Source of the DNA: Cricetomys ansorgei
Lineage: Eukaryota; Chordata; Mammalia; Rodentia; Nesomyidae
Direction: 5' to 3'
Assembly (NCBI GenBank): GCA_026225945.1
Contig: JAMJFZ010000107.1
Span: 49,763,001-49,827,000 of the forward strand
DNA: 64,000 bases
Shown: positions 39,101 to 50,089 of the stretch, piece after piece
Layout of the letters: each line of letters starts with the position of its first letter
Position numbering within the stretch: position 1 is the first letter of the stretch
Translations under genes and position numbers: made by a program
The notes under the pieces: generated by a model
Told to the model about the DNA's origin: nothing
Seen by the model: only the letters and a program-made list of their open reading frames with translations
Database searches by the model: none

Positions 39101-39448
39101 ATAACAGATCATTAGCATTTCCATCAACAGAACTTCACTTTTTTAATTGATTAAAATTAGACTAATTTTATTGTTAATTGGTTCAACCAAATCATTATTC
39201 AAATTAAGTTTCTCACAGGCCATGGTTTATATTATGATAAAATTACTATAATTTTATTAACAAATCAATATCAAATATTTTTAAAAAAGCATCATAAAGG
39301 AGGAGGAAGGAGGATTCTTTAAAGGAGGATTCCATTATTTGAAAATATGACAAATTTTAACAATTTTAAATTTATTTTTATTTTACATTTTTTAAATGTC
39401 ATTTTATTTAATAAAATCAAATATTAAATATAAATTCAAAGACTTAAA
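36141..39448. other. G-depleted AT-rich block; degraded copy of about 39850-43830, probable assembly artefact
   Basis: A and T make up nearly all of this stretch, and several 60-base lines contain no G at all. Anchors align in order to the clean sequence downstream. 'cattgtcagca' (36205) pairs with 'agttgtcagcaag' (39906). 'ccagctcagtttaaat' (36454) pairs with 'tacagctcagttatg' (40215). 'attccatcaatatact' (37247) pairs with 'attccatcattaagta' (41193). 'cttgaaagcacatatg' (38881) pairs with the same string at 43152. 'ttagaatctggaaac' (38943) recurs at 43222. 'aggaggaggaaggagga' (39300) pairs with the GGA array at 43619. Spacing shrinks steadily, so about 3.95 kb is compressed into 3.3 kb. There is no gene in it. 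Confidence 0.85.
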
Positions 39449-39840
39449 AAGAACACTGGCTGCTCTTCCAGAGGTCCTAAGTTCAATTCTCAGCAGACAC
39501 ATGGTGGCACACAACCATCAATAATGGAGTCTGCCCTCTTCTTATAGAACACTTGTATACATAAATACATCTTTTAAAAAAAGCCAAATGCATAGCTGAT
39601 GTGCATTCTCTGTGTAGAAAATTTAAAAAGTCACTAGAGGCACTGCTGAAGAGCTAATGGATGATCGTGTTAAAAAAGTTGTGAAAGACATAAATAATTC
39701 TGCATAAATTTTGTGAAATTGATTTTATACTGGGATTTGTCATAATATAATTCTTCTTTTATGAACTCTTCCATGAAAATCATATAGTTAGCACATAGAG
39801 TCATTAAACTAATATCATTATGTTTTATAAATATCATTAT
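39449..39840. repeat. Right copy of the 3.70-kb-spaced direct repeat
   Basis: Near-identical to 35749-36140. It begins inside the B2 SINE at 'aagaacactggctgctcttc' with no B2 head before it, which is odd for a natural SINE. It then continues into clean unique intron. This supports it being the start of a separate contig. Confidence 0.92.
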
Positions 39841-40425
39841 TCTTTAAAATTTTATGCAAATTCTTACCATGACTTTGAATTCTGGATGAATTAGGATTCT
39901 TTCTCAGTTGTCAGCAAGCCAGTATTTTAAAATGACTACCTTAAAAATATGCATTTCACTACAATGTAGTTGTACCAATATCTAACTCCTTCCTGGCTTC
40001 CTTTGAGCCACAATAGAAGAGTCTAATATTTTCTCAAAATTCTGCATGCCTTACAAAGACATACATAGTTGAATTTGATCCAGGGTCTAGATGAAGCTAT
40101 TCATATCTTACAAAAGCAGAAAAATAGCACATTATTATATATAATCACCTTACAAGACACGTGTTAACAGAACAATGCCTAAGATTAAAGTGATTGGAAA
40201 ATATGTCCATGGGTACAGCTCAGTTATGAAACATCCATGTAGTATATGTAAAACTCTAGACAGAGTTCCTAAGTGACACAGATAAAAGGAAAAGGATTGC
40301 AATGTTACTAGTCATGACAAGAAAGAAGATTATAGAGAACTCATAAGAGAGGGAAGGGGTCTTACTAAGGCACTGAAAACATGATCCATAGTGGTAAGAA
40401 ATACAGAGGCATCTAATTCTTTAGA
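39841..40425. other. Intron, no recognised feature
   Basis: Clean unique intron sequence. It is the probable true continuation of the DNA that ends at 36140. Confidence 0.6.
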
Positions 40426-40429
40426 AGTT

Positions 40430-42590
40430 ATTTCTTTGAGAATTTCCTATGATATGTTTTTATTATATTCATGCTCATCTCCAAATCCTTCTCAGATAAC
40501 ACCCTTTGTTTCCCATACAACTTCAGGTCTTTTCCCCTATAAAACCAGTTTGTGCTGCCCAAATATTCTTGCATGCATACCCTCCAATCAGAGTCTAGTT
40601 GCCTTACCTAGGAACACACTTGTAGAAAAATGGAACCTGATCCCAACCTCATTCGGGATGAAATTGTTTCTACCACCATCCTTTACCTGTAAATTTCAAT
40701 TTTCCTAATAGCCAAGTAATATTCCATTACAATACTCCATTACAATATTCCATTCCAAAATCATGTAATTTTCATTCATCAGTTGGTGGGCAACTAGGCT
40801 ATTCCCATTTTCTGGCTATAAGTGTTATAAGTCATTTTAGGTTTAAGATGTCTCCTTGATATAACTTTAGTAGTTCAGATGAATCTAAAAATTTATCAAT
40901 TTCTTTTAGGTATTATAACTTAATGGAATATAGATTTAAAAGTATTCTATTGCAATGTTTCTCTCATGTGATATATAATTAATTGTTATTTTGCGTCTTC
41001 TTCCTTTATTTTGGGTAATTGGCCTAAGAGTCTGTCAATCCTTTGACCTTTGCAATGAACCAACTCTTAGTTCCCTTGATTCTTTGTAATATTTTCATTG
41101 TTTTTATTTCATTAATATAGGCTATCATTTTTATCATTTCATCACTGCAATTGGATTTTTGATTGGTTTGTTCTTATTTTGCCAAATTTTTGATTCCATC
41201 ATTAAGTAATCTATTTGTGCTTTTTCAGATTACCTATTTGAGGTGCCTAGACCTATGAATATCACTATTAGGATTTCTTTTAATGTGTCCCAGATGTTTT
41301 ATTGTTTTATGTATTCGTTTTCATTTAATTCTAGGAATTTTTTTCTTTCATATTTTCTTCCTTGACCAATTCAGCATTTATTAGCTTAATATCCATGAGT
41401 TCATGAGATTCCTAGAGAATTTTTTATTTGATTTTAATTTTATTCCACTGTGGTCATATAGGCCACTTGTAATTATTTAAGTTTTTGGATTAAGATTTAT
41501 TTTGAATCCTAAAATGTGGTCTATTGTAGAGAAACTCCTGGGCATTACTGAGTAGTTTAGGTGTTTGGGTACAGATAGTAATTTTTCCATTCAGAGTCCT
41601 TACTCAAGGGAAAAAATTAGTCATGCTGATGATTTTGTATTATTTATTTTTTGTTAAAATGATCTCTGTTAGAGAAAGTGGTTTATTAAAATCAACTACT
41701 CTTATTGAGTTAGGGTTAACCAGTATTTTTAAATTCAGTAGTATGCTTTATATGAAATTTTGAGTTTTCCAGATTTGGGTGCATATATGTTCAGGATTGT
41801 AATGTCTTCTTTGTTAATTACTTTCTTGATCAGATTGAAGTGTCCTACTTTATTTCATCTAATTAATTTTAGTTTGAAGTCTACTTTGTTAGATATTAGG
41901 ATACTTGTTTCCCAGATTCATTTGCTTGACATATTTGTTTCTTAATCCATTCACTCTAAAGCAGAGCCTAATTTTGAAAATGAGATGAGTTTCTTATAGA
42001 AAACAGAAAGATGAATTTGTCTCTTTATCAATCTAACTATTGTCTTTCAATTGGGGGTATTTTAGGCAATAATATATAAAATTACTATTGAAAGGTGTGT
42101 GTAGCTTGATTTTATTTTGTTGTTTCTTTGGTGTTGTCTTCAGGGTTGTATTATGTGTAACAGTAATAATGGATTTCTTCATTTATTTTATGTAGATTAT
42201 TGGCTATTCCTATTCCTCCTTTCAGTCTTAGGGCTGGCTTGTCCATGTCTATGGATTCTCTTAGCATATTTATAACATGAAAGTTTGGCTTTCTCCTTCA
42301 ATTTTGATAGATAATTTAGCTGGATAAAGTAGACAAGTAAACTGAGTTGATATTTGTGTTCCTTTATATGTGAATTATTTTTCTCTTGCTATTTTCTATA
42401 CCCTCTCTTTATTTTCTATACCTAATATTTTATTGTGTTATGCATGGGAAGTTTCTTTTCTGGTCAAGTCTATTTGGTGTTCTATGTGCTTCTTTTAAAT
42501 TTTTGTCTAGCTACAATCTCATATAGTTTAAGCTAGCATCATACTCACCGTGCAGCTGAAGATAAGCTCTTATCATCTGATCATCTTGCC
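40430..42590 (-). mobile_element. Lx-like LINE-1 fragment, antisense (ORF2 and 3' end)
   Basis: The reverse strand carries LINE-1 ORF2 remnants. Blocks include 'ttcatcagttggtgggcaac' (3' region), 'atgaaccaactcttagttcc', 'gtgtcccagatgttttattg', 'ttgaagtctactttgttaga' and 'gatgagtttcttatagaaaa'. These are in the expected order for an antisense element. ORF2 would encode endonuclease and reverse transcriptase, but here it is broken by stops, indels and an apparent internal deletion near 40880. It is long dead. Confidence 0.75.
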
Positions 42591-43460
42591 TCTCCCTGAT
42601 ATAGGGAATCTGAAGGAATGAAAATCTCAAGATCCAATGGTATAAATTAAGTCAAAATTCAAAATGCAAAAGCAGGAAATCAATGCATCATTTGCAAGAA
42701 ATATAGATTGTTTTTTGCAATTCTCTTTTTGGTCTATTCAGACATTGAAGGGGTTGTAAAGGTCCATCAGTGATGGTAGGGGTGACCTGAGTTCATCCAT
42801 CTTTAAATGATAATTAGCAATTACCCCCACTGGTATACTCAATGTTTAACCTAATATCAGAGAAACCTGTGATCCAGTTTTAGTTGTCACAACCTTTTGC
42901 ACTTTTTGGATTTTTAATCATTGTTTATTTATTTTCACTAAATAATTTTGTAATTATAGTATTTTTATCGCTTTGGAATGCTGTTTGAAAATTCCTACCC
43001 CCATAGTCTCATGCCTGTGAATACTTGATCCCTAGATGGTGTTGCTTTTTGGGGATGCTGAGGAGGTACAATAGCTACAGGAATGAAGATATTTCTGAGA
43101 AAAATAATCCAAAACTCATTATCTCCTGCCCTTAAAGAATAAAGATTCCCTTGAAAGCACATATGTCTTTTGGAGAGACTTGAATTTCCTTTTTAAATGT
43201 ACTGCATTTAAAAATACAAATTAGAATCTGGAAACTCTTACTTTTCCAAATTACCAATTTCCAGGAAAAGAAAAGTAAACTAACTTAATGAAAAGTTTTT
43301 ATTCTTCTTTCATTGCACACTTGAAACTTTTTTTTCATATACAAATACATATCTATGATTCTCTCTGTCTCTTTCTTTTACCCCTATGCATAAGTACACT
43401 CATCATTAGCATTCCCATCAACAGAAGAATTCACTAATTTAGTTGATTAAAAATAGAAAG
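42591..43460. other. Intron, no recognised feature
   Basis: Clean intron DNA. The stretch from 43120 to 43460 is the best template for the garbled sequence at 38860-39180. Confidence 0.6.
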
Positions 43461-43462
43461 AT

Positions 43463-43612
43463 TCTGCTGGGCAGTGGTGGTACAAGCCTTTAATCCCAGC
43501 ACTTGGAAGGCAGAGGCAGGCAGGTCTCTGTGAGTTCCAGGCCAGTCTGGTCTACAGAGTGAGTTCCATGACAGTCAGAGTTACAACATAGAAATCCTGT
43601 TTAGAAAAGCCA
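43463..43612 (+). repeat. B1 SINE, full length
   Basis: 'gctgggcagtggtggtacaa', 'cctttaatcccagcacttgg', 'tccaggccagtctggtctac' and 'gagttccatgacagtcagag', with an A-rich 3' end, make a complete + strand B1. Its tail continues into a GGA microsatellite. Confidence 0.95.
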
Positions 43613-43618
43613 TTAAAA

Positions 43619-43693
43619 AGGAGGAGGAGGAGGAGGAGGAGGAGGAGGAGGAGGAGGAGGAGGAGGAGGAGGAGGAGGAGGAGGAAGAGGAGG
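43619..43693. repeat. (AGG)n trinucleotide microsatellite
   Basis: About 22 uninterrupted AGG units, then one AAG interruption and two more units. It is seeded in the A-rich tail of the B1. The purine-only strand could form triplex or G-quadruplex structures. Confidence 0.98.
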
Positions 43694-44155
43694 CTCTGTA
43701 CCTTATTTGGGCTAAAATATCTACAAATTCAACATATCTATTTATGTAGTCTCTTGGTTGTCCATCTCATTCTATATAACAGAAACTTTCACCAATGCTC
43801 TAAATGTCCTGGAAATGTTCTAGAAAGACTGAAGGGGAAACTGTAGTGAAAGTGGATACTTCTCCTGGAGTGGAAAGAAAAGAGGAAGAAATGTCTTCCG
43901 TGCTCTAAATACTGTCTAAGAAGAAGAGGGATCTCTAGTACCACTGTGCTTCTGATTGATAGAAAATAGTAATGTCTTATTTACTTGAATCTTTATTTTT
44001 GGGACAGAGATAGTGCTTTTCCACCCAGCTTCCTTATTCAAGAAAAATAATCATACTGTAGATAAGCAAAAAAATGGCATTTCAAATCCACACAAAATTA
44101 TCACTGAACATAATGAGTCAACAAGGATATTCTTTAAAAGTACATGAAACCCAAT
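43694..44155. other. Intron, no recognised feature
   Basis: Unique sequence with no gene. Confidence 0.5.
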
Positions 44156-44157
44156 TA

Positions 44158-44568
44158 TGTTGATATTTTTCAAATTGACACAAACCTAGTTATATCTGAA
44201 AAAAAAAGAATGTCACTGGCAGAATTTCCTATAGTAAGAATGGTCTGTAATCAAACCTGAAAGGTATTTACTTGGTAAATCAAAAATGTGGAAAGGACCA
44301 GTCTATTGTGGGTGGTGTCGTCCCAAAAGAAGTGGTTTGGAGCTATATGAGAAAACAAATAGAGAAGCCAAGGGGAATAAACCAGTAAGCAGTACTCTCT
44401 ATGACTTATGCTTCGGTTCCTGCCTCCAAGTTCTTTGTCTTGAGTTCCTGCTTTCACTCCCCTTCATGGAGAACCAAATCTGTAAGGAGAAATCAACCCT
44501 TTCCTCTATAAGTTGCTTTTGGTCTTGGTGTTTTATCACATCAACAAAAATATAAAGTATCAAGGAAA
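44158..44568 (-). mobile_element. URR1-like DNA transposon, inverted relative to 13862
   Basis: 'tcaaattgacacaaacctag', 'attgtgggtggtgtcgtccc', 'aaccagtaagcagtactctc', 'ggttcctgcctccaagttct' and 'gtcttggtgttttatcacat' are the reverse complement of the URR1 order. It has no coding capacity. The opposing open frames at 44251-44555 lie inside it. Confidence 0.7.
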
Positions 44569-44759
44569 TTTACCAAAGTGAGATTCATAAAACACTAAGT
44601 AGTTTTGTGCAAGTCACCATGCCATATCAATATTAAAACATTCATTTGGAAGATCGCATTTGCCAACCCATCATAATATATATGACAAAATTGTCTATCT
44701 CAATTGAAGAAGAAATGAAAATTTTCTTTGGCAAAAGTAAGCTATTTGAATTGTTGACC

Positions 44760-45088
44760 ACAAGGTGCCCTATGGAGAATATGGAAGAAATACACTGGCT
44801 CTTACTGGAAAAATAAACAAGAATAAAATGGTTGAGAGAAAAATAAGACTCAGAAAACACCAAAACCTACAGAAACCGTATAATGACAGGAATCAATGCA
44901 TATGTTTCAGGTATAATGAAATAATAATGATTTATACTATATACAAAAAGAAACAGACTAGAATATTGGATTATAAAACAGGATCTTTCCTTTTGCTACC
45001 TCCAATTAAACGTATCTTCCTATCAAGGATGGACATTATCTTAGTACAAAACTTGAGAAAAACACTATCCAAACAAATGGTAATGCCC
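44760..45088 (+). mobile_element. LINE-1 ORF2 remnant, sense, left part
   Basis: A degraded ORF2 endonuclease-region match: 'cacactggctcttactggaa', 'ggattataaaacaggatctt' and 'tatcaaggatggacattatc'. It is interrupted at about 45089 by a URR1-like element and resumes at about 45513. The 108-residue open frame at 44765-45091 is a surviving stretch in this remnant, not a functional gene. Confidence 0.6.
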
Positions 45089-45512
45089 TAGTTAGATTGT
45101 CTATTGAAGTGATAAAATGCAGACCAAAAAGCAATTTGTGTAGGAAATGGCTGATTTCAGTTACTGGTTACTATCCACTATGACAGGGAAGCCAAGGCAG
45201 GAACCCAAAGCAGAAACCTGGAGGTAGTGAGTGAAACAGAGGCCATGGAGAGATATTGTTTATTGGATTGTTCCAATAAATTGTTTCAATCGGCTTTCTC
45301 AGTCTGCATTCTTATACAGCCTGAACACTGGCCCAAGGTTGACACTTCTACAGAGGGCTTAACCATACCCCCTCCCATTGGCGCCCCATCAGTCATTAAT
45401 TAAGGAAAAAAGGGCCATAAATATGTGCACAAGCCAATACGATGGAGGTAATAAAATTAAGCTTCTTTTTTCCCAGATGTTTCTAGTTTGTGTCAGGTGA
45501 TGCTATTATAAT
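45089..45512 (+). mobile_element. URR1-like DNA transposon nested in a LINE-1
   Basis: It begins near 'tagttagattgtctattgaa'. It contains 'ccaaggcaggaacccaaagc', 'agaaacctggaggtag', 'gaggccatggagagatattg', 'cagtctgcattcttatacag' and 'catcagtcattaattaagga', and ends near 'ctagtttgtgtcaggtgatg'. LINE-1 ORF2 sequence lies on both sides in the same orientation, so this element inserted into the LINE-1. Confidence 0.7.
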
Positions 45513-46650
45513 ATCTGTCAAAATAGGCTTTACACAAAATCTAGTGAGAAGAAACAAAGAGAGTAAATTCATACTGATTAAGTGAACAATTTTGGAAGAA
45601 GAAACACCAAATATATGCACCATATAATATATAATATGCACCAAATATACTCTCACCCAATTTCATAAAACAAATGCTATTAGATATCAAGCCTCATATA
45701 CCAACAAAGAAATATTTGTGACTTCAATACCTTAATCTCTCCTTAAGAAAATAAACAGATCAAAAAAATGATACAGTAGAATTAAATGACAGTAGATTGA
45801 ATGGACCTATTAGAATAAATGATTAATGGATCATAGGAGAAACTTTTTTTAAATCCCAGAATTATATGAAAATGAAATTGCAGCATACAAGAAATAATAA
45901 AGGTTGTCATTAGTGGGAAATTTATACATTTAAATGTCTTCATTAAAAAAAATTATAGAGAACTGAGATAAACAACATATCTATGCAGACTAGGGCACTG
46001 GAAAGAACTTGATCTGTACACAAAATCACTAGATAGAAATTAGTGGAATAGTAAGGAAAAAAATAGTCAAAAAATCAATGAAACAAAATCTTGGTTCCTT
46101 GAAAAGATAAGCAAGATTGACAAACCCTTAGCTCAAGTAACAAAAAGACAGAGAAAAGACTCAAATTAATACAATTAGAGATTAAAAGGGAGACATTCCA
46201 ACAGATTTCAATAAATCCCCAATATTGTAAGAATATAGCTTAAGAATTTATATTCCACTAATACAAAATCTACAAGAAACAGATGAGTTCCTAGGTGCAT
46301 TTAGCCTATAAAAAGCCATGATGAAACACGTAATTCAAAATAACGTATAGAAATAAGACTGAACTAGAGATTAAAATCTCCCAATTAAAAATAAACTTTT
46401 GTTTTTTATGGATTATGTGCCGAATTCTACCAAAGTTTCAAAGAACTAATATCAAATGTTCTCAAATTATTGGCTAAATAGGAATGGAAGCTTCCAAACT
46501 CTTCTTACAGAACCAGTATTACCCAGATTCAAAAACCAAACAAAGAAACAATAAAAATATACAACTGATTTCCCTGATGGACATAAACACATAGAGAGGC
46601 CTTTGGAGAAAATGCCACAAGAGAACACAGAATGACTACTGAAATCTTTG
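45513..46650 (+). mobile_element. LINE-1 ORF2 remnant, sense, right part
   Basis: It continues ORF2 after the nested insertion. Blocks include 'aatttcataaaacaaatgct', 'gtgacttcaataccttaatc', 'gacaaacccttagctcaagt', 'taaaagggagacattccaac', 'ccgaattctaccaaagtttc' and 'ccagtattacccagattcaa'. These span the end of the endonuclease into the reverse-transcriptase region. Stops and frameshifts throughout show that it is inactive. Confidence 0.75.
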
Positions 46651-47670
46651 TTTAGGGTAGTGTTTCCTAATGTCATTTTGTTAAGTTTAAAATAAATTTT
46701 ACTGTGATTTTACACTGCAAAATGTGCCTCCTAACAGACTTCTCAAATTGCACAGGGCTGTAGTCTTATATTCCTGTTAGATAATTCACCGGATGTCACC
46801 ATTTTATCACGTATTTTACCACACATGAACTTTTGAAAGTCCAATGGATATGTGTAAAATGCTATGATTTTCTTCAAAGATGCATAAGTAGTGGACCTAA
46901 CCTCAAAGAATCACTATGCTCATTTGTTTGAAAAACCTCTGTGTGATTTGCCCTCATAGAAACTATACTAACTGAACAGAGCTTAAAAATCACAATAGCA
47001 TAATATGATTTTATTCACATGAGTTTGTCGTAGAAAATTGCTCCTTATCTCAGAGATCCCTGTTTATAATTTTAGTGTGTACAGAGATTGCTGTTACCAC
47101 CATAGTAAAAATTTAATCTAGTTATAAAAATTTAATTCTGAGAGGAAATTTAGTGGAATAAGTCGAATGGAAATGAGCAAAGGACAGAACTTCAATAGGA
47201 TCCCTATGGTGAGGGTAAATGTGAATTGACATTTTGTAAACAAAATTGCTCAGTGAATAAACCCACAGTCCCAACAGATCTATTTCTGTATTAAATCAGA
47301 TGAAATGCCTATTAAATTTACATTTTTTTAGACTCTAAATTTACTTTCCTTTAGTCTTAAGATCTTTCATATAGCAATAATTCTTATACTAGTTATTCCA
47401 CAACCTATCAATCAAAATACTTGTATGTAATGCTTTTTATTATACTTTGATAAATACATGTTCATTTTTAATATGTCTAGTAATTCAAGTGAAAACAAAT
47501 CTCATAAATTTTATGGGTCTAAACAGAAGTATATATATTGAATATTTAGGAATAATGTAAATATAAATTCAACTTATCTATTATTCACAACTTTTGAACT
47601 ACGAGGAGCATTTTAGCTTATTTCTTACACCTGAATTATTGTCATTTAATATGTAGCACTCTTTGGTTGT
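46651..47670. other. Intron, no recognised feature
   Basis: AT-rich DNA without a gene or named repeat. Confidence 0.5.
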
Positions 47671-47674
47671 CTAC

Positions 47675-47935
47675 TTTTGAGACTGATTTTTAAATACAAC
47701 ATTTCTCCCTTCTCTTTCTACCCTCTCTGCCCTCCCAAATACTCCTCCCTGCTCTCCTTCATCATAGCACTCTTCAAAATTTTTACTTTTTTGTTTCCCA
47801 ATATAGGACAGAATTGTTTTGTATGTATATATGGACTACACAAAACATCTCCTTTGTGTGGTTATCAGAAACAGCAGCACTCTTACTGGGCATGACTACT
47901 CTTCTGCAAGTAGTACTTAGCAGACAATTTGTGCT
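47675..47935 (-). mobile_element. Short LINE-1/HAL1-like fragment, antisense
   Basis: 'aatacaacatttctcccttc' followed by 'aatactcctccctgctctcc' repeats the signature at 11446 and 12545. A weaker piece of the same type may lie at about 48100-48160. Confidence 0.4.
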
Positions 47936-48349
47936 GCCAACAAAATTTAGATATGTTACTTGGTAGGAATAATGCAAAGTGATTTAATATATACTATTAC
48001 ATAAATTGATATAAAGTGATTCAGTGTTTTCAAACATGGGTTTCTATAGCACAGCTATACTCAGGGAGAAAGGACTAGATCTATTTTTTACATATTTCTT
48101 TTAACTTTTAAGTTTATAGTATGATTACAGCACTTCTCCTTCCCCATATTTGCAATGCCAAAATAAACATTCATTTCTAGCTAAAGAATATGAGTTCCAA
48201 TAAGAGACAGAAAATAAAATTAGCTCTAGTCATTTTGTATAACAATGTCTTAAAGAATAAATGTGTTCTTCAAATTTAGAAAATTATTTTAAAAATGAGG
48301 TCAAATCTTAGTTTGAATGCATCTGAAAACCACACTTTATAAAGGTGTG

Positions 48350-49678
48350 CATGCTAGTGTTGTGTGTGTTGAATATTGCCCATATGTGTAGTAATACACT
48401 GCTGTGGCAGCTCAGCAAAGAAGACAAGTAGGAGTTTTCATACTTGCAAATCGTGCCAGACCTCAGCAGAGAGAACCACTGTCATGGCCAATGACATACT
48501 CAACAGTGGAAATGTGAGCATTTGAGCTCAGGTGTTTTTATTGATTCGGAAGTCCTCAGGTGCAGATCCTAAGCAATCAAACATCCCCCACAGAAATCAA
48601 ACATCTCCAAACGATACAAAACACAAAGACTTAGGAAACCTCTCATCCAACAGTAAAGAAAGCAATTATTTTATACATAACTAAAAATAAACTTCCATAA
48701 CATTTCCCCTTTTCTGTATAACACAAAAAAATTTGCTTTATCTCTATAACATTACACCAGCAAAAGTGTTTACAAGAGGAACAATCACAAAGACTGGACC
48801 AAATATAACCAAATGTGTACCAAGCTTTTCCCAATGTCTTTGGACAGCAGAAAAACATTATCAATGTCCAATTATCTGGAATTCACTCACAATTTTCTGG
48901 ACTCCTCCAAAGGGCTTGGATCACTTCTCTGTCTCTATAGCACACACAGTTTGTCCTCTAGGCTCTGGCTGGCTCTAATCCACTGCTGCTGCTCTTCTTG
49001 GTGGTCCTTCCATGGTACTGGGATCTCAAACTGTGGGGTCCCTTGCTGCAACTGGGCTTCACTTTCACCAATAGCCTCTCCTGAGCACTCTTTATGGTGC
49101 CAAGGCTCAACTTCTTTTCATGACCCATTCAATTTAGGCCTTCAACTGCTACTGAGGCTGTACTTTTAATAATGACTTCTTCTGGAGTCTCATAGTATCA
49201 AGCCTCAGTTGCTCTCCATAACTCCTTCATGCCTTCAAAATCAGCAATACCTGGGTAACTCTTACAGTACCAAGTTCATCTACTTGCATGAGATACAACC
49301 TTGGCCAACTCTGGAAGATAGTGTCTATGTGCTGACTCCGAGGAAACACTTTCCAGATAGAAAGATAGAGTCTGGTTTGCTGGAAAAATAACTGGTCACT
49401 TTGTCTGCAATAAGGGTTTTCTTATGGGTGGAGCTCTCATTATCATCATCATTATCTGAACTGCTTTTAATCAGGTTTGCAGGGAAAAAAACTGTCCAGT
49501 TTAACTAAGAGGCTTTTTTTACTCTAAACCATGGCTTCCACAACAGCAGGGTGTCCTGGGCCAGTGGGAAGAATTGCTAGTTGAAATATTCTGTTGGTTT
49601 GGAGTTCTTTTTCACCACCAATATGGGGAAACATATACCCTTATTCATAGACCTCAGACACAATACCCACTTAGGCTT

Positions 49679-49717
<39 letters not shown>

Positions 49718-49945
49718 GCGCCATCAGTAAACTCAGTTTATAGAATAGTACAACCTGGTTTCTGTTTCTGGTGCCCTGCCTGTCAGCAGCGGGAGGGAGC
49801 GTTGGCTCCATGATCAGGAACACCAGTCAAAACCTTGCTTCTTCCCTGCAAACAATGCAAAATGCCAAGACCTAGAGACCCCCTCACCCAACACTGCATA
49901 AAACAATTACTTTGTACATAACTAAAGATAGATATCTACAACACA
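48350..49945. mobile_element. Unclassified rodent repeat with terminal-like direct repeats
   Basis: A more GC-balanced block whose ends share about 88 diverged bases. The stretch 48617-48703 (caaagacttaggaaacctct ... tacataactaaa) resembles 49855-49943 (ccaagacctagagaccccct ... tacataactaaa). The interior includes 'gtggtccttccatggtactg' and 'gatacaaccttggccaactc', which I associate with a multicopy rodent retroelement. No gag, protease or reverse-transcriptase motif is visible. Open frames of up to 118 residues (48813-49169) are not recognisable proteins. The element class is unknown. Confidence 0.4.
49681..49721. repeat. (CA)n(CG)n microsatellite
   Basis: About seventeen CA units end in a short CGCGCG run. 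Such alternating purine-pyrimidine DNA can adopt Z-form. CpG clusters are otherwise rare in this window. Confidence 0.97.
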
Positions 49946-50089
49946 TATATGTTTATCTTTGATCATCTCTTTGCATATTTGTATATAGTTAGAAGAGTCC
50001 ACAACAGTTTTTTGAAGTGTCTGTAATTTATAGTAATGCATAGTCAAATAAAAAATATCAAATCCTATTCAATGTTTAGGTGGCTTGTA

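Noticed and set aside
36141..39448. A novel AT-rich element, mitochondrial or plastid-like insert, or origin-like region
   Set aside because: Ordered matches to 39850-43830 over the full length, and the near-identical flanks, show it derives from neighbouring intron DNA. No rRNA, tRNA or organelle protein is visible.
36141..39448. Hypermutation by cytidine deaminase or a RIP-like process acting on a duplicated segment
   Set aside because: The changes include frequent deletions and mixed substitution types, not only G-to-A or C-to-T, while the flanking duplicate parts are untouched. A noisy read fits better.
44765..45091. 108-residue open frame in LINE-1 ORF2 sequence as a live reverse transcriptase
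   Set aside because: It covers only a fragment, has no catalytic core, and is cut by a nested element with stops and indels beyond.
48813..49169. 118-residue open frame
   Set aside because: It falls inside an unclassified interspersed repeat. There is no recognisable protein motif, promoter or splice signal.
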